This document shows, piece by piece, positions 34,905 through 42,643 of a stretch of DNA of 64,000 bases (positions within the stretch are counted from its first letter, which is position 1; each line of letters starts with the position of its first letter). This stretch comes from Alphaproteobacteria bacterium (GTDB lineage Bacteria; Myxococcota_A; UBA796; CAJQPC01): assembly GCA_020632795.1 (NCBI GenBank), contig JACKEV010000006.1:426001-490000 (forward strand). The letters run 5' to 3'. Below the pieces are notes generated by a model, which was given only the letters and a program-made list of their open reading frames with translations, did no database searches and was not told the DNA's origin. The position numbers and the translations under genes were made by a program.

Positions 34905-36056
34905 TTATTCGAAGATGACCTCGCCCGCGCCCTCGTCACCCGCGCAGCGCGGCACGTAGGTCTGCCCGCCCACCTCGCGGAACCAGTTGGCGACGTACTG
35001 CTGGCCGCGGCAGCTCCACGCCCCGCGGCTGCGCAGGGCATTCTGGAAGCAGGCGTAGGAGTTGTCCCAGTCGCGGTCGTTCTGGGCTGCGGCGATGTCG
35101 GTGCCCGGGACCTCGGTGGGGGTCTTGTCGGTGATGTAGGTCTTCATGAAGAAGGGGATGGCGTCGCACAGGATGGGGTAGGCGGCGCGCGTGCCCTTGA
35201 GGGTGTCCAGCAGCGTGCCACGCACGCCGCCGTCGGGCTCCTCGGTGAAGGCCTTCTTGCGCAGGCAGGCGACCTTGTCCTCGTCCTTGGCGCCCTTGAA
35301 CGCGCGCACGGCGGCGGACCGGACCTGGGGGTCGGGGTCGTCGATCATCGCCGCGCACAGCATGGCGTCGACCTCCGCGCCGCCCAGCCGGCGGACCACG
35401 TCCATCGCGGCGGCGCGGACCTGGCCGGACGCGTCCTCCTTGGCGGCCGTCATGATCGCGGCGACCACCGCGTCGTCCTTCTGACCGACCAGCGCGCTGG
35501 CGGCGGCGGCGCGCACGACCTCGGAGCTGTCGGAGGACAGCAGCTTGACCAGCATGTCGATGCGGGCCCCGTCGGCCTTGCCGCTGAAGGCGGACACCGC
35601 GCGGGCCCGGACCTCCTCGTCCTCGGTGCTGTTGGTGGCCACGGTCGCGAGCTTGTCGTCGATGACCGGGGCGCGGGTGGCGATGAGGGCCACCAGCAGC
35701 TCGATCCGGTCCTCGGTGGCCGGGTTGTCCAGCGCAGGGAGCACGCAGGAGACCATGTCGTCGCGCTCGCTGCCCTTGAGGCCGTTGAGGATGGCGTCGT
35801 CCCACTTGCCCGCCTCGGCGTCGTAGATCGCCGCGCAGACGCACTCCCGGGCGATGGGGTCCTCGACGTCGGCGAGCTTCTGGGCGGCGTAGCGGCGGAT
35901 CTCGTCATCCTTCATCTTGACCCCGACGCAGACCGTCTTGAACTGCCCCATGGCGTAGGCGTCGTCGATGTCGACGTTCTCGACGTAGGAAGGGGTCATG
36001 TCGCAAGCGGCGAGCAGCGACAGGGCGGCGGCGGCGAATCCAAGCCTCGCGAGCAT
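34905..36056 (-). CDS. Lipoprotein with HEAT-like repeats
   Basis: 383 residues. The signal peptide ends in the lipobox LLAAC (Cys18). From about 60 to 285 there are six or more HEAT/PBS-lyase-like repeats of about 30 residues, seen as EEVRARAVSAFSGKAD, SSEVVRAAAASALVGQKDD, SGQVRAAAMDVVRRLGG and DPQVRSAAVRAFKGAKDED. The remaining part has several Cys (PILCDAIPFF, YACFQNAL, WSCRGQQY, VPRCAGDE) that may form disulfides outside the cytoplasm. The role is unknown; such repeats usually make a protein-binding surface. The start at 36056 has GGAG eight bases upstream. Confidence 0.75.
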   Translation of the reverse strand: MLARLGFAAAALSLLAACDMTPSYVENVDIDDAYAMGQFKTVCVGVKMKDDEIRRYAAQKLADVEDPIARECVCAAIYDAEAGKWDDAILNGLKGSERDDMVSCVLPALDNPATEDRIELLVALIATRAPVIDDKLATVATNSTEDEEVRARAVSAFSGKADGARIDMLVKLLSSDSSEVVRAAAASALVGQKDDAVVAAIMTAAKEDASGQVRAAAMDVVRRLGGAEVDAMLCAAMIDDPDPQVRSAAVRAFKGAKDEDKVACLRKKAFTEEPDGGVRGTLLDTLKGTRAAYPILCDAIPFFMKTYITDKTPTEVPGTDIAAAQNDRDWDNSYACFQNALRSRGAWSCRGQQYVANWFREVGGQTYVPRCAGDEGAGEVIFE

Positions 36057-36114
36057 CACGGGTTCTCCAGGTGTGCGGCAGGAGATGATAACGCGGGGGG
36101 CCGGGGGCGGGGGC

Positions 36115-36336
36115 TCAGCCGTCGCCGGAACGCTCCGCCGCGGGCTGGCCCGTCGCGCGCGCCTGCTCCTCGGCGACCATCTGGGCGTAGACGTCCCGCT
36201 TGGGCGCGTAGTAGGCGTCCGGCGCGTCGGACGAGGTGTCCGCCATCCCGGCGACGAGCTTGCCGCCGACCTTGTCCATGAAGCGGGTGTAGACGCCGCG
36301 CGCGGCGCTCTTGAGCAGGTTGCGGGCGATACCCAT
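36115..36336 (-). CDS. Small hypothetical protein
   Basis: 73 residues, no membrane segment: a basic, helical N-terminal half (MGIARNLLKSAARGVYTRFMDKVGGKLVAGM) and a disordered-looking acidic/polar C-terminal half. A GGAG is present five bases before the ATG. It is first in the leftward group 36336-33930 by position, with a 58-base gap before the lipoprotein gene. No family recognised; codon use and the ribosome-binding site make it a credible gene. Confidence 0.6.
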   Translation of the reverse strand: MGIARNLLKSAARGVYTRFMDKVGGKLVAGMADTSSDAPDAYYAPKRDVYAQMVAEEQARATGQPAAERSGDG

Positions 36337-36441
36337 GCCGACTCCGGGGTCGGCCTGAGCCTAGCGCGTCGGAGGGCCGGCTCGCAACCGCTGAAGGGCT
36401 GCGTTATTGTCCCGTGGGTATCTCCCCCGGGCGCTGGCGAC

Positions 36442-36470
36442 TTGAACCCCTGAGCGCGGCATGGTGACAT
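36442..36470 (+). promoter_or_regulatory. Promoter of the coiled-coil protein gene, possibly leaderless
   Basis: TTGAAC at 36442-36447, a 17-base spacer and TGACAT at 36465-36470, which ends 7 bases before the ATG at 36478. No ribosome-binding site is visible. The -10 hexamer is the weakest of the four similar cases. Confidence 0.35.
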
Positions 36471-36477
36471 AGCGAAC

Positions 36478-37380
36478 ATGGACTCGGAGGCTTCCCAGAC
36501 GATGGACTCGCCGCCTCAGTTCCACTTCTGGGTGCGGCGGAGCCACGGCGAGGGCGCGGTCTACTCGATCCGCTTCGAGGTCGAGGACGGCAAGGGCCTG
36601 CTCCGGGTGGCGCGTCCGGGCGTGCTGGTCGATCCACCGGCGCGGGAGTCCGGCTACGAGGAGCGCCTCACCCCCGCCCAGGTGCGCGCCTCGCGCTTCC
36701 TCCACGTCTGGGACGGCGGGCGCAAGCGCCAGGGCTACGTGCTCTCGCGGCTCACCGACGACGTCCTGGGCGAGCTGCCCCGGGGCGTGTGGGAGCAGAT
36801 GCAGATCATCAGCGACGGCGGGTTCTGCTGGCTGGTCCCCGGGCTGCCCCAGGAGCTGGACGCCAGCGCGGTCGAGCCCATCGACAACTCCGCCGAGGAG
36901 CTGCCCCCGATCAGCGTCGAGCCGGTCGACGTCGAGCCGGTGGACCTCGGCCCGGCCGACCTCGCCCCGGTCGCCGAGCCCGAGCCCACCAACGAGGCCG
37001 AGCTGCTCACCGAGGAGCAGATCATCGAGGAGGTCGACGACGACGCCCACCAGGCCCCCGCCCTGCCGGCGGACATGGGCGTCGCGCCGTTCGGCCGGGC
37101 CACCACCCTGGTGCGGCACCTGCGCCGTGAGAAGCTCCGCGACCGCCAGCGCATCGCCGAGCTGAACCACGAGATCGAGACCCTGCGCAGGGCCCTGGAC
37201 GCCGCCGAGCAGCGCGAGCATCAGCTCCGCACCGAGCTGGACCTGGACGCGAAGGAGCAGGAGATGGACACCCTCCGCGCCGCCCTCACCGCCGCCAAGC
37301 AGCGCGAGACCGAGCTGCGCACGGCGGTGGCCCGGTACCAGCGACGGCTCAAGGCCCGGGAGTCCGCGCTGCCCAAGTAG
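36478..37380 (+). CDS. Hypothetical protein with C-terminal coiled coil
   Basis: 300 residues. A globular N-terminal part (1-125: FHFWVRRSHGEGAVYSIRFE, then FLHVWDGGRKRQGYVLSRL) is followed by an acidic, Pro/Glu/Val-rich linker with repeats such as VEPVDVEPVDLGPADL (~130-190) and a long charged coiled coil (~205-295) ending near the C-terminus. No enzyme motif and no signal peptide. The ATG at 36478 lacks a Shine-Dalgarno sequence; TGACAT ends 7 bases before it with TTGAAC 17 bases further upstream, consistent with a leaderless mRNA. It lies just before a Ser/Thr kinase gene and could be its partner or target, which is inference. Confidence 0.7.
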   Translation: MDSEASQTMDSPPQFHFWVRRSHGEGAVYSIRFEVEDGKGLLRVARPGVLVDPPARESGYEERLTPAQVRASRFLHVWDGGRKRQGYVLSRLTDDVLGELPRGVWEQMQIISDGGFCWLVPGLPQELDASAVEPIDNSAEELPPISVEPVDVEPVDLGPADLAPVAEPEPTNEAELLTEEQIIEEVDDDAHQAPALPADMGVAPFGRATTLVRHLRREKLRDRQRIAELNHEIETLRRALDAAEQREHQLRTELDLDAKEQEMDTLRAALTAAKQRETELRTAVARYQRRLKARESALPK

Positions 37381-37383
37381 CGC

Positions 37384-37413
37384 TTGGCGGGACGGTGCGG
37401 CACCGGATATCCC
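37384..37413 (+). promoter_or_regulatory. Promoter of the Ser/Thr kinase gene, probably leaderless
   Basis: TTGGCG at 37384-37389, an 18-base spacer and TATCCC at 37408-37413, ending 7 bases before the GTG at 37421. The bases between are GCCCCCC, which cannot act as a Shine-Dalgarno sequence. The -35 lies only 4 bases after the end of the preceding gene. Confidence 0.5.
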
Positions 37414-37420
37414 GCCCCCC

Positions 37421-38221
37421 GTGGAGGAGCGCTACCAGATCCTCGAAGAGATCGGGCGTGGATCCGGCGGCGTCATCCACCGCGCCCACGACCGCGACCT
37501 GCGGCGCGATGTGGCGTTCAAGCTGCTCCGTCGGGCAGACTCCACCGTGCAGCAGCGGGTGCGCTTCGTCACCGAGGCCCAGATCCCCGCCCAGCTCGAG
37601 CACCCCAACATCATCCCTGTGCACGACGTGGGGCGCACCCGCGACGGGGATCTGTTCTACGTGATGAAGCTGGTGGACGGCCGGACCTTCAAGGAGCTGC
37701 TCGCCGAGGGCATAAGCGAACACCGTTCGCTTTTGATCCTGCAGGAGGTGGCCCGCGGGGTCGCCTTCGCGCACCACCGGGGGGTCATCCACCGGGACCT
37801 CAAGCCGTCCAACGTGATGGTGGGCGCGTTCGGCGAGGTGGTGGTGCTGGACTGGGGGCTGGCCCGGCCCGCGCAGAGCCAGCCCACCGCGCGGGACGAG
37901 CACGGCGGGCCGATGACCCTGGACGGCGACGTCATGGGCAGCCTGGGCTACATGGCGCCGGAGCAGGCGCGCGGTGAGGTGGAGCGCCAGGGGCCGGCGA
38001 CCGACGTGCACGCCCTCGGCGGCATGCTCTACGAGGTGCTGACCGGCCAGCCGCCCCGGCACACCCGCAGCCTCGACGAGCTGCTGACCCGCCTGGACGA
38101 GCTGCCGCTGCCGCCCCCCGGCGCGGCGGGGGCGCTCGCGTCGCGGTGCCTGGCGCCCGAGCCGGGCGCGCGGCCGCGGGACGCGGGGGAGCTGTTGGCG
38201 CTGATGGAGCGGGTGCTTTAG
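37421..38221 (+). CDS. Hanks-type Ser/Thr protein kinase (kinase domain only)
   Basis: 266 residues, a stand-alone kinase domain: Gly loop IGRGSGGVIHRA, ATP-binding Lys in VAFKLL, the Glu of helix C in TEAQ, catalytic VIHRDLKPSNVMV, and DWG in place of DFG (VVLDWGLARP), then GSLGYMAPEQARGE. DWG is common in this bacterial branch and the kinase looks active. No sensor domain or membrane helix follows. The start is GTG at 37421 without a ribosome-binding site; TATCCC ends 7 bases before it. An AT-rich inverted repeat lies inside the gene at 37714-37732. Targets are unknown. Confidence 0.88.
   Translation: MEERYQILEEIGRGSGGVIHRAHDRDLRRDVAFKLLRRADSTVQQRVRFVTEAQIPAQLEHPNIIPVHDVGRTRDGDLFYVMKLVDGRTFKELLAEGISEHRSLLILQEVARGVAFAHHRGVIHRDLKPSNVMVGAFGEVVVLDWGLARPAQSQPTARDEHGGPMTLDGDVMGSLGYMAPEQARGEVERQGPATDVHALGGMLYEVLTGQPPRHTRSLDELLTRLDELPLPPPGAAGALASRCLAPEPGARPRDAGELLALMERVL
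37714..37732. repeat. Perfect inverted repeat inside the Ser/Thr kinase gene
   Basis: AAGCGAA (37714-37720), loop CACCG, TTCGCTT (37726-37732), in an AT-rich run of rare codons (ATA, CTT, TTG) that stands out from the rest of the gene. Confidence 0.6.
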
Positions 38222-38243
38222 GGGGCGGCCCCGCAGCCGCCCC
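38222..38243. terminator. GC hairpin between convergent kinase and sigma-factor genes
   Basis: GGGGCGGC (38222-38229), a six-base loop and GCCGCCCC (38236-38243): a perfect 8-base-pair stem directly after the kinase stop and 13 bases from the end of the sigma gene. There is no T-run on either side, so it may slow RNA polymerase or protect the 3' end rather than act as a classic terminator. Confidence 0.5.
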
Positions 38244-38255
38244 GCCACGCCCTTG

Positions 38256-38969
38256 TCAGTCGATCAGGCTCTGCCGCGCCCGCATCTCCCGCACCCTCGG
38301 CTCCTCCCCCTGATCCCGGCCCGGCGCCCGCGTCAGCTCGTGCAGGGTGCGCTCCATCGCGGCGCGCACCTCGGCCGACGGCTGGGTAGCCCGCCGGACC
38401 ACCGAGTCCTCGGGCATCGTCTCGGCGAAGGCCGCCCGCAGCTTTCGGCGGGCCCGCTGGAGCACCCCGCGCGCGCCCGAGCGGTTGGTCAGCCCCATCT
38501 CCTCGGTGACCTCGTTGACCGACAGGCCGGCCTCGTAGTGCAGGCGGACGGCGGTGCGCTCCTCCTCGTCCAGGGCGGTGTCCAGGGCCGCCTGCACCGC
38601 CACGGAGCGCTCGCCCGCTGCGGTGAGGTCCAGCGGGGTGCCCGTGGGCTCGATGAGGCGGGTGGGGTCAGCGCCCGGCTCCTCGCGCATCTTCTCCAGC
38701 CAGTTCAGGCACAGGTTGCGGGCCACCCGGTAGGTCCAGGTGTTCCACGAGCAGTCGCCCCGGTAGCGGTGCAGGGAGCGGTGAAGGCGCAGCAGCGCCT
38801 CCTGGGACAGCTCGGCGGCGGTCTCCGGCTGCCGGACCACGGAGAAGCACACCGCGTACAGCCGATCGATCTGCGCCGACAGGAGCCGCTCGGCGGCCAG
38901 CGGGGCCAGCGGCCCGTCCCCCTGGGCCAGGGCGATGAGCTGCTCGTCCGTGGCGTCCGCGGGCAGCAC
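38256..38969 (-). CDS. ECF-type RNA polymerase sigma factor
   Basis: 237 residues. Region 2 is visible as RLYAVCFSVVRQPETAAELSQEALLRLHRSL followed by SWNTWTYRVARNLCLNWL, and region 4 as DEEERTAVRLHYEAGLSVNEVTEEMGLTNRSGARGVLQRARRKL with its helix-turn-helix. The C-terminal ~55 residues beyond region 4 are polar and may be regulatory. The GTG start shares one base with the stop of the cyclic-nucleotide-binding gene, so the two are coupled and that protein may control the sigma factor. It converges on the kinase gene across a perfect GC hairpin. Confidence 0.88.
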   Translation of the reverse strand: MLPADATDEQLIALAQGDGPLAPLAAERLLSAQIDRLYAVCFSVVRQPETAAELSQEALLRLHRSLHRYRGDCSWNTWTYRVARNLCLNWLEKMREEPGADPTRLIEPTGTPLDLTAAGERSVAVQAALDTALDEEERTAVRLHYEAGLSVNEVTEEMGLTNRSGARGVLQRARRKLRAAFAETMPEDSVVRRATQPSAEVRAAMERTLHELTRAPGRDQGEEPRVREMRARQSLID

Positions 38970-40036
38970 TACGAAGGAGATCCCAGAGGATCGGCGGCGG
39001 ACGCCGGCTCCAGGGCGTCGGTCCCGGCCAGGGAGAGGCCCTCCAGCGCCCCGCTGGCCTGCAGGAGGCGCCGGAAATCCGGGACCTCGACGCCCCCGCC
39101 CTGGGTGGCGGACACGATGGCGTTGGCCAGGCGGAGCTGGGTGGCCAGCGTCGCGAGCAGGCTCTCCTGCCAGGCCAGGCGCAGGTCACCGCCCAAGGCG
39201 TCGAAGGCGTCGCTGCTCATGCGGTAGACCCAGCCGGCCCCGGCCGCCCGGCACGACGCGCTGCGGGGCCCGTCGTCGATCAGGGCGTTGAAGCCGAAGG
39301 GGTCCCCGGGGCCGAGGGTGGTCAGCCAGCCGTCCCGCCCCTCGCCCAGGCCGCGCACCACCTGGACCCGCCCGCATGCGATCACGAAGGCGCTGTCGCC
39401 GGGCTGGCCCTCGGAGACCAGGGCGTCGCCGTCGCGCACCGCCACCGGGCGGAACGCGGCGACGAGCTGGTCGAGCTGCGCGGGGGTGAGGGCCTGGAGG
39501 CCCGGCAGGCCGCGCAGCAGGGGCGCGAGGGCAGGGGGCTCGGGGGGGGCGCTGTCGTCGTCCGGCGACGGGCGCTCGGGCAGGGCGGTGCGGTTGGCCT
39601 GGCACAGCTCCGTGATGCGGGCGTCGGTGCGGCGGACCCGATCGCAGAGGGTGCGCAGCGCGGCGTCCAGCAGCGCGCGGTAGATGGGGCTGCCCCGGCG
39701 CCGCAGCGCCAGCAGGGAGGGGATGCGCAGCACCGCCAGCTCGGTGGGCTCCAGCACCGTCAGGGTCGCCGAGATGGTGGCGCCCTTGAGGAACGCGGCG
39801 ACCTCGCCCACCAGCTCCCCCGGGCCGATGTCGCTGAGAGGGGTCCCGCCGACCTGGGCCCGCAGGCGGCCCGACAGCACGATCGCCAGCGCGTCGGGGG
39901 CGTCACCCTCGGCGGCGAGCACCTCGCCGGGCCCCAGCTCGCGCAGAGACCAGTAGCGGACCGACGCTTGGAGCATCGGGAGGGGGACGTGGGCCAGGAA
40001 ATCGAGCCGGGCCAGCGTATTCGCGATACCGGACAT
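38969..40036 (-). CDS. Protein with two cyclic-nucleotide-binding (CNB) domains
   Basis: 355 residues. CNB-like domains lie at about 10-130 (LGPGEVLAAEGDAPDALAIVLSGRLRA, then IGPGELVGEVAAFLKG) and 175-300 (VRDGDALVSEGQPGDSAFVIACGRVQV, then LGPGDPFGFNALIDDGPRS). In the first, G-E-V corresponds to the phosphate-binding G-E-L/I and the Arg of the cassette is not obvious; the second has R-S-A-S-C, close to the R-x-A-x-V of true cNMP binders. There is no DNA-binding domain. It directly precedes and is coupled to the ECF sigma gene, so it may act as a sensor or anti-sigma-like partner. Confidence 0.8.
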   Translation of the reverse strand: MSGIANTLARLDFLAHVPLPMLQASVRYWSLRELGPGEVLAAEGDAPDALAIVLSGRLRAQVGGTPLSDIGPGELVGEVAAFLKGATISATLTVLEPTELAVLRIPSLLALRRRGSPIYRALLDAALRTLCDRVRRTDARITELCQANRTALPERPSPDDDSAPPEPPALAPLLRGLPGLQALTPAQLDQLVAAFRPVAVRDGDALVSEGQPGDSAFVIACGRVQVVRGLGEGRDGWLTTLGPGDPFGFNALIDDGPRSASCRAAGAGWVYRMSSDAFDALGGDLRLAWQESLLATLATQLRLANAIVSATQGGGVEVPDFRRLLQASGALEGLSLAGTDALEPASAADPLGSPS

Positions 40037-40105
40037 GCTGCCAACCTTCGCAGGGCAGACTAACCCGACAACCTGCCCGACACCGCATACGGAGGCTTAC
40101 CCCAA
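40037..40105 (+). other. Region before thrS with a possible leader hairpin
   Basis: GGGCAG (40053-40058) can pair with CTGCCC (40073-40078) around a 14-base loop, upstream of the GGAGG site of thrS. It is too short for a T-box or the operator of the E. coli type, and may be chance in GC-rich DNA. Confidence 0.25.
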
Positions 40106-41920
40106 GTGGAAGAGCACGAGAAAGGCCGTGAAGCGTTCGAGAGCGAGGAGGCGTTCCGGCTCCACGCCCTGCGCCACTCCACCGCGCATGTGATGGCCGA
40201 GGCCATCCAGTCCATCTTCCCCGAGGCGAAGTTCACCATCGGCCCGCCCATCAAGGACGGCTTCTTCTACGACGTGGACGTCTCGCGCCCCATCACCACC
40301 GATGACCTGACCGCCATCGAGAAGCAGATGAAGGCCATCTGCAAGCGGAACTCCTCCTTCGAGCGCCGCGTGCTCGACCGCCCCGAGGCCGTGGCCCTCT
40401 TCGAGAAGCTCGGGCAGCCCTACAAGGTCGACCGCATCCGCGCCCTGCCCGACGACGCCGAGATCTCGATCTACGACCAGGGCGGGTTCACCGACCTCTG
40501 CGCCGGCCCCCACGTGCCCCGCACCCGCAACTGCCGGCACTTCAAGCTGCTCAAGGTCTCGGGCGCCTACCTGCACGGCGATTCGAAGAACAAGCAGCTC
40601 CAGCGCGTCTACGGGACGGTCTGGGGCACCCGCGAGGAGCTGGACACCTACCTCTACCGCCTGGAGGAGGCCCGCAAGCGCGACCACCGGCGCCTGGGCA
40701 CACAGCTCGGCCTGTTCATGTTCCACGACTACGCCCCCGGTGCGCCGTTCTGGCTGCCCCGCGGCGAGGACCTCTACCACACGCTCTCCGAGTTCATGCG
40801 GACCCGGCTGCTGGGCGAAGGCTACGTCTCCGTCCGCACGCCGATGGTCTTCGACAAGGAGCTGTGGGAGACCTCGGGCCACTGGGAGCACTACCAGGAG
40901 AACATGTTCCACTTCGCCGAGGGCCGCTTCGCCGAGGGCGACGCCGACGAGGAGGACGACTCGAAGATCCTGGGCCTCAAGCCCATGAACTGCCCCTCGC
41001 ACATGCTGATCTTCGGCAGCGCCCGCCGCTCCTACCGCGAGCTGCCCCTGCGCATCCACGACCAGGGCGTGCTGCACCGCAACGAGATCCGGGGTGCTCT
41101 GGGCGGGCTCACCCGGGTGCGCCAGTTCTCCCAGGATGACGCGCACATCTTCTGCGCCGAGGACCAGATCCGCGGCGAGATCGAGCGCCTGCTCAGCCTC
41201 ATCCAGGACCTCTACGCCGCCTTCGGCATGCGCTTCAACGCCAAGCTGTCCACCCGCCCCGAGAAGAAGCTCGGCTCCGACGCGCTGTGGGACGCCGCCG
41301 AGGGCGCGCTCCAGGGGGCGCTGGACACCGTGGGCATGCCCTACGTCGTCAACGCGGGCGACGGCGCCTTCTACGGCCCCAAGATCGACTTCGATGTGCT
41401 CGACGCCCTGGAGCGGGAGTGGCAGTGCGCCACCATCCAGCTCGACTTCCAGCTCCCCCGGCGCTTCCAGCTCACGTTCATCGGCGCTGACAACGCCGAG
41501 CACACCCCGGTCGTCATCCACCGGGCCATCTTTGGCAGCTTCGAGCGCTTCATCGGCATCCTCATCGAGCACTACGCCGGGGCCTTCCCGGTCTGGTTGG
41601 CGCCCGAGCAGGTGCGGGTGATGACCGTCTCCCAGAAGTCCCTCGCCCACGGCCGGGTGGTCACCGACGCCCTGCAGGCCGGGGGGGTCAAGGTCGTCTT
41701 CGACGACGGCGACGAGAAGATCGGCAAGAAGATCGCCGTCTGCCGCAACGACCGGGTGCCCTACATGGCCATCATCGGTGAGAAGGAGCTGGAGGCCGGC
41801 ACGGTCTCGGTGCGCTCCCGCGACGAGGGCGAGCTGGGCTCTCTGGCGTTGGCGGACTTCGTCGCCCGGGTGGTGGCCGAGGGCCGGCCCCCGCTACCAG
41901 GCGCCCAGCAGTCGGCCTGA
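40106..41920 (+). CDS. thrS: Threonyl-tRNA synthetase lacking the TGS domain
   Basis: 604 residues; bacterial ThrRS is usually about 640. The protein begins directly at the editing domain (HSTAHV at 24-29 with H-x3-H, and CAGPHV for the second half). The class II catalytic core follows with MNCPSHM (zinc Cys), the second zinc ligand in DAHIF and the third in VVIHRAIFGSFERF, then the anticodon-binding domain (VRVMTVSQK...). The start is GTG at 40106 with GGAGG upstream; an in-frame TAA at 40061-40063 rules out an N-terminal TGS domain. The enzyme charges tRNA-Thr. Its 3' end overlaps the convergent permease gene by 27 bases. Confidence 0.93.
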   Translation: MEEHEKGREAFESEEAFRLHALRHSTAHVMAEAIQSIFPEAKFTIGPPIKDGFFYDVDVSRPITTDDLTAIEKQMKAICKRNSSFERRVLDRPEAVALFEKLGQPYKVDRIRALPDDAEISIYDQGGFTDLCAGPHVPRTRNCRHFKLLKVSGAYLHGDSKNKQLQRVYGTVWGTREELDTYLYRLEEARKRDHRRLGTQLGLFMFHDYAPGAPFWLPRGEDLYHTLSEFMRTRLLGEGYVSVRTPMVFDKELWETSGHWEHYQENMFHFAEGRFAEGDADEEDDSKILGLKPMNCPSHMLIFGSARRSYRELPLRIHDQGVLHRNEIRGALGGLTRVRQFSQDDAHIFCAEDQIRGEIERLLSLIQDLYAAFGMRFNAKLSTRPEKKLGSDALWDAAEGALQGALDTVGMPYVVNAGDGAFYGPKIDFDVLDALEREWQCATIQLDFQLPRRFQLTFIGADNAEHTPVVIHRAIFGSFERFIGILIEHYAGAFPVWLAPEQVRVMTVSQKSLAHGRVVTDALQAGGVKVVFDDGDEKIGKKIAVCRNDRVPYMAIIGEKELEAGTVSVRSRDEGELGSLALADFVARVVAEGRPPLPGAQQSA

Positions 41921-42643
41921 GGACACCACGATCACCGCGATGAGCGCGGCGCGGACGAGCTGCGGGCCGCCCCGGACGGTCACCCGGGCCCCCAGCCATC
42001 CCCCCGCCGCGCTCCCCGCCGCCATCGCCAGGGCCTGGGGCCAGGCGATGAGGTCCGCGGCGATGTAGATCGCCAGCGCGGGCACCGTCCACAGCAGCAC
42101 CAGCACCACCTTCACGACGTTCGCCCGAACGAGGTCCAGGCCGCTGCCCAGCACGAGCGTGGCCAGCAGCAGCACGCCCACCCCGGCCTGCAGGAAGCCC
42201 CCGTACACGCCCACCGCGAACAGGGCGAGCAGTCCGCCGGGCCCCGCCCGCCCGTCGCCCCCCGGTCGGCCCTCCAGCCAGCGCCCCGGGCGCAGCAGGA
42301 TCACCGGCAGCATGGCCAGCATCACCACCCCGATGATCGCCTTGAGCGTGCCCTCGTCGATGTCCACCGACAAGAGGGCCCCCACCACCGCCCCCGCGCA
42401 GCAGGCCACCACCGCGCGCTTGTCCACCGCCCGGGTCAGGCCCTCCTGGCGGTAGGCGAGCGCCGAGGTGGCGCACTGGAGCAGCACGCCGACCCGGTTG
42501 GTGGCGTTCGCGACCGGCGCGGGCAGGCCCATGAAGATGAACACGGGCAGGGTGATGAAGGAGCCCCCGCCGGCCAGGGTGTTGATGACCCCGGCCACGA
42601 GGCCCGCGAGGGCCAGCACGGTCAGCTCGACGGGCAGGCTCAC
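41894..42643 (-). CDS. TauE/SafE-family sulfite/sulfur-compound exporter
   Basis: 249 residues, about eight membrane helices in two repeats. The family marks are LAGLVAGVINTLAGGGSFITLPVFIF with the Gly-rich G-G-G-S/G-F and, in the second half, ALFAVGVYGGFLQAGVGVLLL (G-x-Y-G-G-F-x-Q-A-G-x-G). Such permeases move sulfite, sulfonates or related organic anions; the substrate cannot be read here. The GTG start at 42643 overlaps the stop of the large kinase gene (GTGA), so it is translated with it. Confidence 0.88.
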   Translation of the reverse strand: MSLPVELTVLALAGLVAGVINTLAGGGSFITLPVFIFMGLPAPVANATNRVGVLLQCATSALAYRQEGLTRAVDKRAVVACCAGAVVGALLSVDIDEGTLKAIIGVVMLAMLPVILLRPGRWLEGRPGGDGRAGPGGLLALFAVGVYGGFLQAGVGVLLLATLVLGSGLDLVRANVVKVVLVLLWTVPALAIYIAADLIAWPQALAMAAGSAAGGWLGARVTVRGGPQLVRAALIAVIVVSSGRLLGAW

